This document shows positions 10,872 through 23,717 of a stretch of DNA of 64,000 nucleotides, piece by piece. The notes under the pieces were generated by a model. The model was not told where the DNA came from. It saw only the letters and a program-made list of their open reading frames with translations, and searched no databases. The translations under genes were made by a program, and so were the position numbers. Source of the stretch: Homarus americanus (Eukaryota; Arthropoda; Malacostraca; Decapoda; Nephropidae); the NCBI RefSeq assembly GCF_018991925.1, contig NW_024737042.1, positions 20,274,795 through 20,338,794 on the forward strand, given 5' to 3'. How positions within the stretch are numbered: position 1 is the first letter of the stretch; every line of letters begins with the position of its first letter.

Positions 10872-11014
10872 TGCAAATATTATCAACTTATAAATGCATC
10901 AGAATCTGAAACAGAAAAAAAATATTGTTAGTTGGGTTGTTAAACAATGAAGTCAGAAAGCAATGTTCACGATTTAAGTGTAATGCACTAATGCAGCTGT
11001 ACGTTAGATTTTCG

Positions 11015-11046
11015 ATAAATTTCACGCTAAAATTTACCTAGCAAAA
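11015..11046 (-). repeat. Subterminal inverted repeat, right arm
   Basis: Partner of 8291-8323, about 2.7 kb away in inverted orientation; 19 bp of perfect complementarity with imperfect extension. Confidence 0.8.
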
Positions 11047-11137
11047 GGTTGCAAAATATTGAAATTGAAATTATTTTCTGTTTATATACACAAAAATCTA
11101 CCAAAAAAGTGATGGGCCATTAGTTTTAGCTGATCTT

Positions 11138-14100
11138 ATACACATACTATACTTAGGCATCACCACCGCTACCATACACACACTGTACTTGAGGCGCCAC
11201 CGCTGCCATACACGTGTTTACTGGGCGCTCACCAAACGCTGGTGTGCCATACTGTACTTATGCACTACCACCGCTACCATACACACACTGTACTAGGCAC
11301 CGCCACCGCAACCATGCACATACTATGTCTTAGGCACCACCACCGCTGCCATAATATGTACTACTTAGGCACCACCACCGCTTTCCCATACACACTGTAC
11401 TTGGCACCACCACCGCTTCTCTTTCTGCACTTTGGGCACACACATTATAGTTAGGCATCACCCTGCTACCAGACCATGCTATGCTTGGGCTACCACCGGC
11501 TACCATACACACATCTATTTTCTGGCTTCACCTGGCTTTCTGTACTTAGGCGCCTGCCGGCTACTATACACATTAGCTTGATTTAGGCACCACCACCGCC
11601 ACCATACCCACATACTCATAATTTAGCACCACCACCGCTACCATACACACACTGTAGTTAGACACCACCACCGCTACCATACACATACTACACTTAGGTC
11701 ACCACCACCGCTACCATAATAATACACTATACTTAGGCACCACCACCGCTACCATACACATAATATACTTAGCACCACCACTGTTACCATACACACACTA
11801 TATCTAGCACCACCTCACCGCTACCATACACATACTATACTTAGGCACCACCACCGTTATTGCCATACACACACTTCAATTTAGGGCTACCCACCACCAT
11901 GCACCATACACACATTCATATTTAGGCACTACCACTGTTCACACACACACACACCATAATTTAGGCACCACCACAGCTCACCATACACATACTATACCAA
12001 GGCAACTGACCACTGTTACCACACACACACTATATTAGGCACCACCACACCATACACATACTATACTAGGCATCACCACTGCCACTATACACACACTATA
12101 TTCTAGGCACAACCACCGCTACCATACACACACTATGTTTGAGGCACCACCACCACTACCATACACATACTATAATTAGGCACCACCACCGCTAACATAC
12201 ACACACTGTGGTACTTAGGCACCACCACTGCCACCATACACACAGCTTATTTAGGCACTACCAGACCGCTACCATACGCACACTTGTTAGGCACCGCAAC
12301 CGCTACCACACTTACTGCAATTAGGCACCACCATTACCGCTACCATACACACAGGTATTTAGGCACCACCAACCCCTACCATACACACACTGCTATTTAG
12401 GCACCGCAACCGGCTATCATACACACACCACTTAGGGCACCACCACGCTACCATACACATACTATACTTAGGGCATCACCACTGCCACATACACACACTG
12501 TACTTAGGGCACCACCGCTACTACACACATAGTTTACTGAGGCACTACCAACCGCTAGTATACACATACTGTACTTAGGCACTACCACCGCTACCACACT
12601 ATACTTAGGCACCACCACCGCTACCACTCATACACACTTACTTAGGGCACACCACCGCTTCCATATACACTTACTGTACCAAGGCACCACCACTGCTACC
12701 ATACACATTATACTTAGGCACCACCACCGCTACCAGCCACATTATTATTATACTAAGGCACCAAACGCTACCATACACGTCTATACTTAGGCACCACCAG
12801 CGCTACCATATATACACAACTGTACTTTGGCACCACCACACTGCCACTCACACACAATAACTATAATTAGGCACCACCACTGCCACATAATAATATACTA
12901 TACTTAGGCACCACCACCGCCACCATACACACACCAATTAGACACCACCACCGCTACCATGCACATACTACACTTAGCACCACCACTGCTACCATACACA
13001 TACTATGCTTAGGCACCACCACCGCTACTATAACAATAACTATACTTAGGCACCACCACTGCCACCATACACATATTATATTTGGCACCACCACTGCTAC
13101 CATACACACACTATATTTAGGCACCACCAGCCATACACATACTATACTTAGGCACCACCACTGTTACCTTACACAACCGTACGTAGGCACAACCACCGCT
13201 ACCATACACACAACTATATTTAGGCACCACCACAACTACCATACACATACTATACTTAGGCACCACAATCGCTACCATACACACACACTGTACTTAGACA
13301 CCACCACTGCTACATACACATACAGCCTATGCATAGGCACCCACCACTGCCACCATACACATACTTTATGCTTAGCACCACCACCTGCTACCACACACAC
13401 AACCATAGCTTAGCACCACCACTGCCACCATACACATACTATACTTAGGCACCACCAATTGCTTCCCATATACACTGCACTTAGGCACCACCACCGCTAC
13501 CATACACACACATAATTCCATACTTAGGCACCACCAGGTTTGTTCCACAGAAACTGTACGTAGGCACAACCACCGCTACCATAAACACAAATATATTTAG
13601 GCACCACCACCACTACCACACTACTATAATTAGGCACCACCACTGCTAACATATACACACTGTACTTAGGCACCACCACCGCTACCATACACACATATTT
13701 TACTTGGGCACTACCAACCGCCACTATACGCACACTTTTAGGCACCGCAACCGCTACCACACTTACCGTACTTAGCACCACCACTGCTACCATACACATG
13801 GTATTTAGGGCACTACCAACCGCACCATACACACACTGTACTTTTGGCACTGCAACTGCCACCATACACACACCGTATTTAGGCAAAACCACCACTACCA
13901 TCCACAGTGTACTTTTAGCACTACCAACCGCTACCATACACATACTGTACTTAGGCACCGCAAGCCATGCATACACACACCGTACTTAGCACGCACAACA
14001 CCACTACCATACACACACTGTATTTAGGCACCGCCACCATACACATACTATTCTTAGCACCACCACCATGTACTTACACACACTGTAATTTTAGACACCA

Positions 14101-16630
14101 CCATGCTACCAGCACCATACTACACTTAGCACCCACCACCGGCCAATACACACAATTCCATGCTTAGGCACCACCACCGCTACCATATTATATCAATAAC
14201 TATACTTAGGCACCACCACCTCATACCATAATAATATTCTCATACTTTAGGCACCTCACCGTACCATATTAACACTATATTTAGGACCACCACTGCTACC
14301 ATGTACACATATACTACACTTAGGCACCACCACTGTTACCCTTACTAAACTGTATGCAGGCACAACCACCGCTACCATACTCACAACAACTATATTTAGC
14401 ACCACCACAACCATACACACTATACCTTTAGGCACCACCACCGCCACCATACACGACTGCACTTATTCACCACCACCGCTACCTACACACATACACACAC
14501 AGGGCACCACCACTGCTACTTATACACATACCATGCTTAGGCACCACCACCGCTACCATACATATAACTATACTTAGGCACCACCACCGGCTACCATACA
14601 CACACTGTACTTAGGCACCACCACCGCCACCATACACACATTTTGCTTGGGCACTACCAACCGCTACCATACACACTTCTAGGCAGCAACCGCTACCATA
14701 CACCTCTACTGCACTTGAGACACCACCGCTACCATACAATATAGGTATTTAGGCACTACCAACCGCTACCATACACACTAATTGTACTTAGGCACCGCAA
14801 CCGCCACCATACACACACCGTGCTAGGCAAAACCACCACTACCATCCACACAGTGTGCTTAGGCACTACCAACCGCTACCATACACATATTGTATTGGGC
14901 ACGCAAACTGCCATCATACACACACCGTGCTTAGCACGCCAAACCACCACTACTATGCACACACTGTATTTAGGCTCTACCACTGCTACCATACACACAG
15001 TATGTTTAGGTGCTACTAACTGCTACCACACACACTGTGCTTAGGGCACCGCAACTACCATACACACACTGCACTTAGGCACAACCACCACTACCATACA
15101 CACACTGTACTTAGGCACCACCACCGCTACCATATTACCACACTATACATAGGCACTACCAGCAACATACACACACTACTGTATACTTATAGGGCACCAC
15201 CACCGCAAATTACACCACACACACACTGTACTCAGGCACGACCACCGCTACCATATACACACCGTGCTTTACACACCTCCGTACCATACACTGTACTTAG
15301 GTACCACCACCACTCACACACACACCCTGTACCTTAGGCACCGCCCGCTACCATACACACACTGTACTTAGGGCACCACCACCGCTTCCATACACACAAT
15401 ATACTTGGCACTACCACCGCTACCATTATAAACATACACATACCGTACTTTAGGCACCACCACCGGGCTATGATTCACAAACACACACACTGCACTTAGG
15501 GGCACCACCTCCGCTACCACAGACACTGTACTTAGGCACCACCACCGCTACCACACACTGCACTCTAGGGCGCCACCCCGCTTCTACCACTTACTTAGGG
15601 CACCCACCGCCGCTTCCACACGACACTGCTTAGGCACCACCCCACCATATACACACACTGTACTAGCACCACCACCGCTTCCATACACACACAATACTGG
15701 CACTACCACTGCTACCATGCACACGCACATAATGTACTTAGGGCACCACCACCGCCCCATACCACACTGCACTTAGGCACCTACTCTGCCATACACACAC
15801 CATAGGCACCACCACCGCTTCCATACACACACTATACTTAGCAGTACCACCACCAACACACACACACACTGCTCTAGGCACCACCCCCGCTTCCATACAC
15901 ACACTATACTTAGGCACCACCACCGCTTCCATACACACACTATACTTAGGCAGTACCACCACTAACACACACACACACTGTACTTAGGCACCACCACCGC
16001 TACCGTACACACACTGTACTTAGGCACTACCACCTCTAACGCACACACACTGTACTTAGGCACCACCACCGCTAACACACACACACTGTACTTAGGCACC
16101 ACTCCCACTACCGTACACACACTGTACTTAGGCACCACCCCCACTACCGTACACACAGTGTACTTAGGCACCACCCCCACTACCATACATGCACTGTAAT
16201 AAGGCATCACCACCACTACCATACACACACCGTATTTAGGCACTACCACTGCTTCCATATACACATTGTACTTAGGCACCACCACCACTACCATACACAC
16301 ACTCTCCTTCAGCACTACCCCCGCTACCATACACACACTATACTTAGGAACCACCACCGCTAACATACACACACTACTGTATACTTAGGCACTACCACCG
16401 CAACCATACACACACACACTGTACTTAGGCACGATCACCGCTACCATACACACACTGTACTTAGGCACACCTCCGCTACAATACACACACTGTACTTAGG
16501 TACCACCACCGCGACCATACACACACTGTACTTAGGCACCACCACAGCTACCATACACGCTCTACTTAGGCACTATCACAACTTCCACATACACTCTACT
16601 TAGGCACCACCAATTCCACACACAGTTTAT
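11138..16630. repeat. 36-bp satellite, main array (about 150 copies)
   Basis: Tandem units of GGCACCACCACCGCTACCAT plus ACACACACTGTACTTA. The period is exactly 12 codons, so the minus strand shows long open readings of the type CMVAVVVPKYSV. These are by-products of the repeat. Copies from 11200 to about 15600 carry many 1-3 bp insertions and deletions; copies from about 15800 to 16560 are far more regular. Continuous with 7997-8168 before transposon insertion. Confidence 0.95.
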
Positions 16631-16659
16631 TTAAGCACTACTTTAGTACTTTGTTAAGC

Positions 16660-16755
16660 CTCGTTTCAAGCAAATACTCATTGTCGTCTTGGTTTAAGAT
16701 TCCTACTTATTACTCCTAAATCTTTCTCACAGTTGGATTTCTCTATAACAACATT
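16660..16755 (-). pseudogene. Small CR1-like LINE RT fragment
   Basis: The minus translation reads VVIEKSNCEKDLGVISRNLK followed by PRRQ. It corresponds to the LEKSTCERDLGVLVSPDLRR segment of the CR1-like element at 42843-43560. Only about 30 codons remain, sandwiched between regular and degenerate satellite. Confidence 0.5.
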
Positions 16756-16975
16756 CTCCTTCAGCACCACCACCGGCACCACACTCACACACACTCTATT
16801 TAGGACAGCCACTGCTACCACACACGCACTCTCTTCAGCATCACCACCGGTACCACACACACACACACACACACTCTACTTCACTACAACCACCGCTACC
16901 ACACACACACACTCTCCTCCAGCACCATCTCCTCTACCGCACACACACACACTTTCATCACTTCCACCATAGACT
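16756..16975. repeat. Degenerate continuation of the 36-bp satellite
   Basis: Diverged units with the same CACCACCACCG...CTACCAC...ACACACACACTCT layout; (CA)n runs are expanded. Probably the decayed edge of the array. Confidence 0.8.
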
Positions 16976-18830
16976 CAGTTCTCTTCGCCACCACTGCGTT
17001 TATGTTCACCCACCTCCATTACAACTCTTCTGCTACACATACAGCCAAGGAACACACAAATCCCATTTCCGTACCTAGTGGTGTTTGCTCCCTTCTCACC
17101 ACGGAAACTGTAATATTGTATAATATTCTCTTTTTCACAAACTCTTTCCGTATTCCATTACTATCGGAAAGGAGTTCATTTCAGTGACAGGATGCCTTGT
17201 CAACATGTCTTCACTATCCTTCACACTGCTTTTATTGTCAAATGTCTCTTGTACTCTTCGTCACCTGAGCTCTCTCTTTCAGTTCCCATTTACTAAAGTG
17301 ACACCGATATTGCCTTCTGTAGTTCTTTTCCTCGGCAATTTTCCTCTTCTCACCCCTTGCTCCTCTTTGGTCAATACCTTCATCAGAGCATATAATTGCT
17401 TCCCCCCTGCCTACCTCACTCTTTCCTCCTTCGTCGCTCAGTTCCGTGAGGTTCTTCCACGGTCCAAGGCGCACAACTCCTGCCAGCACTGCTATAGGTC
17501 ATGATCATGTGTTCAAACTTCAAAGTCTTTCACGGCAGCAGAAACTGCTTACTTTCTCTCTCTCCCTTTCTGTTTGTTAATTGACTTCTCTATCCCATAT
17601 TTCTCTCTCATATTCCCGTTTTCTTTATGGAGATCAGTGTCATGGCTCTAAATTACACTTGTAGCACCCGTTCCATTGTAGTTTTGTAAACACACACTCG
17701 ACTGTGTTAACACTTAGGTAAGGATTTTCTTAACCAAAGCCACACGGTCAGCTGAACAAACACTTATGCATCTTCGATATTCACGAGTATTCGTCGATTA
17801 ATGCGAAGTTTCAGGAGCTCCAGGAGTAATTCTTCCGAGTAATAACTATATTAGACGTTATATCCATTGAATAAAAATATCTTTCAGCTGCTGTTAATCA
17901 CTAAAAAACAATAAATCCTTGGAAGTAGATATATCCGTCCGAAAAAGATTCTTGGAAGTAATCCCCTGGAGGAAATAAATCCTTGAGAAGTTCAACGTCC
18001 GTGCCTGGAGGGTATAATCCGAAGGACACAAATCCCCAGGAGCAAGGAATTCCTCGGGAGGAAATGGGTCCTAGGAGAAGGGAAGACCTTGAGCGGGGAG
18101 ATCCTGCCAGGTGGAGAGCGCTGGCGGTACTGGTCGCTGGAGCGGGCTATGGTCTTACCCCCTTCGGTGACCCAGCGTACATAAAAAAAAATATATCGGA
18201 CTCATCTTTTGAAGTTCGTCTGTTTTTCATAGTGTTTCACTCGCGTCGCTTACCAATGGTTATATTTGTTCTGTCTTGAACTAATTTATTCATAAAGTTT
18301 ATTACACAGAAAAGTGATTTACATATTTATTGAATTACAATATGTTTTAGGAGCTACAAAAACAGATACAAGGACTCCTAAAATTCATTGCAAAACGGGA
18401 TGTTGTTAACTCTCTACCAGACGGGAGTGACGACATAATGACGTAATTCTCGCGTCACTAACCGGTTACCTGGACTGGCGTGCGTGTTATGATCACGTGA
18501 CCTGCCGGGATCTTGTTTTTGTCAACACTGTTCGTTTCGCTACACTTGACTTGGACTGTGAGGGAGTCGTGTGCGACCTATCAGGAGATTTGTATTATTA
18601 TTTATTTTCTTTCTCAAGGGTTTGCTGTTGTAGGATTTGGGTACTCTAGTTATCTTATACATTATGTAAAAAAATCCCAGGCACTTTGTTCTCACTGAGT
18701 GACATTACTCATCTACTTCTCTTGTTCTTCAGTAACTCTGTAAGACATTGGAGTTAAAGGTTCTTAACATCCTGACAACTTATTACTGTCGTTGAGAAGG
18801 TCTGACCCTGTAGAATGTAGATGATGAAGG

Positions 18831-18831
<1 letters not shown>
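16976..18831. other. No recognisable gene; weak degenerate repeat at 17900-18080
   Basis: Several short readings (for example 17184-17504 and 17983-18279) resemble nothing I know. Between about 17900 and 18080 words of the type AATCCTTGGAAGTA / AATCCCCAGGAGCAA recur at loose spacing, suggesting a decayed tandem repeat. Confidence 0.4.

Positions 18832-18863
<32 letters not shown>
18832..18863. repeat. (GT)n microsatellite
   Basis: About 16 uninterrupted GT units. Confidence 0.95.
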
Positions 18864-18865
<2 letters not shown>

Positions 18866-19768
18866 CGGGTTAGAATACGAGCTCAGTGTGTCTAAAAACT
18901 TAAACAGAACCAATTCTCTTTCACACTTGTTGTAATTAGTAGGACTGAGATACTAACATACAATGCCTACTGTAACTTTGTAAACACAATTAAGGTTGTG
19001 TATTATTGAACCTTTTATATTGAGTCGAGATTTTAATAAAATATGCATATAATTTTCAGGTAATACATGTTCAGGTAACCTAATTTTTCTTATTGTAATA
19101 TACATTCTCTCACTAACACATACAGTAACTTCATACTGTTGCGATTCTACATACAGCTACTGCCTACATGACATCTTTCACGTACAGTACACTAACACGG
19201 CCTCCTACTCTTCCATATAACTCTACTCACTCATCCCCAATACTAGTACGTCCATTTAAAAAAACATGAATCCCTAGTTATCTAATTACTCTGAGAAAAT
19301 GAAGAAAGTAAATTCAGTTCTTAAGTATACGTTTTCTCTTAATAAAATCCAGTAGTTATAAGCATCCTGCTTATATCTTCAATATTTGGTAAAGTGAGCG
19401 ACATGACGCCTCAGTGAATAGATCGAGCATGTCTTACCCCTCCCAGCGATAGTCACTTGTTCAAACATCCATAAGCTATGTCTCTGTTCTTCATCTCTTC
19501 ATTCATCAGAGTCCCAACTGCCGAACATACTGACTTGTTGCTTTAACAAAGACCCACAGAAAGTTCCCTGGTTTCTTCTTGGTCAGGTGAAGATAAATGA
19601 TGATAAAAACATACTGAAGAGCAATAATAAGTACAACTTGGGATGCAACTACTCATATCCTTAATACTAATGTGTTAAATACAAGCACTTGACGACAACG
19701 ACGATGATCGATGATATGACAGTGACAAACGCCTTTTGTTAACTTCGAATATAAACTCTCTAATAATA
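18864..19768. other. No feature seen
   Basis: AT-rich sequence without a supportable ORF, repeat or RNA gene. Confidence 0.5.
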
Positions 19769-20000
<232 letters not shown>

Positions 20001-20556
20001 TTATAAATAATAATATTAGTAATACTACTATACCTGGTATGTGTACCTGAAGAATACCCAGGAGTTCCATACTTTTAGGTGTAGAGTGTACCTGAGATGT
20101 GGTGCTATAATATAACATGTGGTGCTATAATTATCTAACACGTAGTGCAGTCTGATGTGTTGGGTGTTATGGTAAGAGGGAATGACCGAGGTAAGGATGT
20201 CAATGGTTGTTAGGAAGTGATCATAGTACTTATTTGGTGAAGAACGTGTAATGTTGTGAAGTGTAATGAACATAATAGTAGTTATTTTGATGAATGCCAA
20301 CTATTTTTGAATTGTGACGGGATGTCATATATTTTGGGTTAAGGAATAAGTTAGTTAAGTCATCATCATGTTTCACCCTTCCTTCCACTCTCGATTTGGT
20401 CAATGAGAAACCCAACCCAATGCTTGGCTTGCTGTGCCAGCTACCTAAACAAGCTACAAACTGTCCAGGGGGTCTGGTGGCAGCGACTTTAAAATTAAAA
20501 GTAGATTTAAGTTATCCCATTTGGATTAGTAACCCCAGAATGGGCAGTATAAATTT
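20001..20556. other. No gene seen
   Basis: AT-rich; overlapping short readings only. Repeated words GTGGTGCTATAAT at 20099 and 20119 are a minor local duplication. Confidence 0.45.

Positions 20557-20625
<69 letters not shown>
20557..20625. repeat. (ACT)n microsatellite, about 23 units
   Basis: Perfect ACT run. On the minus strand it is (TAG)n and directly follows the A-run at the 3' end of the LINE at 20640-23083. Confidence 0.95.
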
Positions 20626-23083
20626 GTTTTTTTTTCAATAAACGTGGCCTCCAGCCTCCCCCAATAGCCACACCTTCGCCACCATTTTATTACCTTAATA
20701 TTAAGTATCCTAATACATAAGTAGCTATCCTATCTGTGTTGAATTAGTTGAGCCTCAGATCTATGCGGCATTCAGTGACTGTAGCCTCATAGTCAATATC
20801 TGCAGCAGTTGTCGGGATTGGGGCAGAAGCTCTCGTTCCCCTGAGGCAGAGCAAAGCCGACCGAAGGAGAGAGAAAGACAGTCGACATCTCATCCAGGCT
20901 GTAACGTAACTTCTGGGCTGCTGCTTCTGTTCGGAGATCACCTCCGCAAGTCTGGCGTAGAAACATCTTGCACTTGGTCCCTTCCCACCTAAGGTTGTGA
21001 ACACTAGAGGAGTGAATCTGCCTTGATTAGCGTTTTGAATTCTCTCCCCATATGCCCTTCTCTTGTCGTTCTCGTTCCTCCTATGTGCAGCATCGAGAGC
21101 TAGGTTACGGTGACATGCGGCCATGGGATTAAAAATCCTGATGTCGAAGAAAGCTTGCTGTCCCCGCGTCCAGAATCCTCGAGCACTGACGTCCACACGG
21201 GCTTCGTTAGATGTGTTTGAAGTCCTGTGTTGGAAGATCTCACCATCCAATGGAAGGAGGGTCGGTTCAACCATGACCTCCCGGCAGATTTCCTTCAACA
21301 TATTTGCGGTGAGGTCCCTTACCTCGTCATGCCTCATGTATATGAAGCCCCCTTTCTTGCACACCATGGCGTGATCGCCATCATAGGAAGAGCCACACAC
21401 GCATTGGGAGGGCACACCTTTTACTGGCCGACCATACCTTAGAGCAATGGCATCTGTAAATTCTTCTTTATTAAGACTGAAACCATTTGCCCTTATCGGT
21501 AACGTAGTTAACCAGTTCGAGGCGCCCACCTCCTGCGCTATAGCTACTTTTTTTTCAAATTTTCTGGTGCCTGCAGCAACAGTTGCTGCAACTTATCATT
21601 TTGGCAGTGCTGTCGATCTGTCGTAATGGACCTACGAATCTTATTTACTTCACTGGTATCCACCTCCCCTGTTGCATTCTGGGCTATTATGTGGTCCTTG
21701 AGGGCTGCCGTGAGCTTAAGTGAATTTTGATGGTCGGTGGCAGCAATCTCCTCTGGATTGGTTAGTCCCATCCCTCCCAGTCATGGTGGAAGTGCAAGAA
21801 ATGCTCTTTCTGCTGGGGTTAAGTCAGGGTGTTTCACTAATTTAGGAATGAAATTGACACTGATAACTTCTTCCAGAGGGTGGAGGAGGGGTCCGATATC
21901 AGGGATAGTACGCATCAGGTAGTTCCAACGATACTTAACTCCATGGGTGAATGCAGCAAAGGCCGCATGTGGCTCTGTGTTAGCAATCTCAGACAGAGCT
22001 TGGATTTCACTAACCCACTCATTCACCTTTCCCGCTATGTACTTGGTCTTGATGACCGTAGTGCCAATTACTGCGCCTAGATGTCTTTGGCCGTCCTTAG
22101 TTATTTTGACCTCACTTCCGCCAAAAATCTCCATTGCCCGTTCATAATGTTCTGGCTTCACGATGAGGAAGGACTTGCTGGCGTTTGGGTGGTACCCTAT
22201 TTGTGGACCTCTCGATGTTACCAAGTCCCACCACTTTTTGATGCCCTCCACTTTTCCTGCTCCTGTAAGGTCATCAGCATATGCCACTTGTTTGACCCCA
22301 GTTGTTTCAAATTTTATTTCTTGTTGGAGCACTGATAGGCCAATTGCATACATTGCCATTGCAACAGGGTCCCCCTGTGTTGTTCCCTCGGTTGACTGTA
22401 AGATGGTATCACCTCTTAGAGCCTTGTTGTTTACCATGTAGAGGTCTGATGGGTTCCTATACGAACTTTCAACATACATCGCAAAGCTTGGACACTTGAT
22501 CTTAATGTTGTGCAGTGCAGCCTTGCGGTTAAGTATGTTGAATGCGTTTAAAGCATCCACCAGGAGAACGGCCTCACAATCACGCTGCTCAAATATCAAT
22601 CTCATGGCGTGAATGGCGGCCTCCCCGCCAGCCTGGTGGCCAGCACACACTTGTAGGTTCCCTGCTGCTGCCCTGACATCATCCTTTACCACCTCCATTA
22701 TGCATTTGCCGATGATCCGCCTCAGCACTTCCCCCACCCCTATAGGTCTACATCCTGGTTTCTTTTCCAGAGGAATAAGGCGGCAGGCCGTCAGGGCCTG
22801 GAGGTGATGGCAGCAAGAGGATGCAAGCTTTCTTGCAAGGGCGGCAATGGCAGTGCAGAGATCGCTTGCTACAGGGCCAAACTTGTTTGTGCTGAGGATG
22901 ACTCTCCAACCGTTTCCATCCAGACCTGAAGGGCCGGCTCCTCCTCGAGTCTTCAGTGCCTTTTTCCACACCATCTCTCCTGTTATTTTCTCGAACAGGA
23001 CATCATTTGGTGGGGTCACCCTGGGATGCCTTCGTCTTCGCTTGCAGGGGGATGTTTCTCTTTCAGTAGATGTCTCCTGGACC
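20626..23083 (-). mobile_element. Restriction-like-endonuclease LINE (R2/R4/NeSL-type), nearly intact
   Basis: On the minus strand, a single long coding region starts at the edge of a (TAA/TTA)n run at 23083 and ends at 20744. It is followed by a roughly 110-bp 3' tail with GGTGGCGAAGGTGTGG, a short A-run and then (TAG)n. No second ORF and no N-terminal zinc fingers are seen, so the 5' end may be truncated at the microsatellite. Both flanks are trinucleotide repeats. Confidence 0.8.
20744..23083 (-). CDS. LINE ORF: reverse transcriptase plus restriction-like endonuclease
   Basis: About 780 codons. The RT part has GAGPSGLDGNGWRVIL, RLIPLEKKPGCRPIGVGEVL, LLVDALNAFNILNR (first Asp), EGTTQGDPVAMAMYAI and VAYADDLTGAGK (catalytic YADD), then GYHPNASKSFLIVK. 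The C-terminal part has a CVCGSSYDGDHAMVC zinc knuckle (C-x-C-x7-H-x3-C), RHDEVRD, EPTLLPLDGE, then ARVDVSARGFW and AFFDIRIFNP, which fit the PD-(D/E)xK endonuclease of site-specific LINEs. The frame is interrupted only twice: a TGA at about 21780 in PPxLGGMGL, which is CGA by one transition, and an 8-A homopolymer near 21553 that is one base short. It is therefore recent, and either change could be a sequencing error. The ORF has no upstream ATG outside the repeat; ATG at about 23083 (MVQETSTERE) is the first. Confidence 0.85.
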
Positions 23084-23295
<212 letters not shown>

Positions 23296-23374
23296 TATAA
23301 CCAAATGAAACCAATCATAGTCTGCTGGGTCTATCGTATTCTTCTCACTTTTATTCACAGGTAACGCACAGGTA

Positions 23375-23460
23375 ACTCATAAGCAAGGTCAAGATGGAGA
23401 TGTCGGCCGGCGCGCAGGCGAGGTCCGAGGCGGGCGGGAGTGATGACGTCAGATGATCCA
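23375..23460 (+). repeat. Left inverted repeat of the P-type transposon
   Basis: GC-rich (GGCCGGCGCGCAGGCG) relative to its surroundings. It contains TGACGTCA at 23444-23451 and pairs with 25845-25930. Confidence 0.6.
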
Positions 23461-23717
23461 CTCGGCCTGCATCTCCTTGTACTTAACAAGTTGACCCCAG
23501 TCTTACCCGGACCATTTGTGTGTACACAATTATATTGGCACACCCATATAAATGATAAAGTAATTTTATTAAAAGTGAGATATACAGTTAACTGTGTTCT
23601 CACACAGCATTTTCCACTCATGATACAGATAATTCATAGTAAGCAGAATTATGCCTTCTCTGCGCTGTTACTCATGAAGACAAAGTCTGACACTTTAGTC
23701 CACTTGAAAGGTTAGCT

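Larger units (their letters stand above)
8169..11137 (-). mobile_element. DNA transposon nested in the 36-bp satellite
   Basis: The satellite is interrupted here by about 2.97 kb of unrelated DNA. ATACACAT occurs at 8161-8168 and again at 11138-11145, and removing one copy plus the insert restores a normal satellite unit. This is consistent with an 8-bp target duplication, though the word is frequent in the array. Subterminal inverted repeats of about 32 bp lie at 8291-8323 and 11015-11046 (core TTTTGCTAGGTAAATTTTA). The outermost ends do not match each other well. It contains one long transposase-like gene on the minus strand. Confidence 0.75.

Noticed and set aside
13372..16372. Minus-strand Val/Cys-rich open readings
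   Set aside because: By-products of the 36-bp satellite (12-codon period), with arbitrary ends.
7997..16630. CRISPR-like array
   Set aside because: Units are contiguous without unique spacers, no cas genes, and the genome is eukaryotic.
17983..18279. 98-codon reading as a gene
   Set aside because: Pro/Glu/Arg-rich beginning derives from a degenerate GGAG-type repeat; no domain and no splice context.
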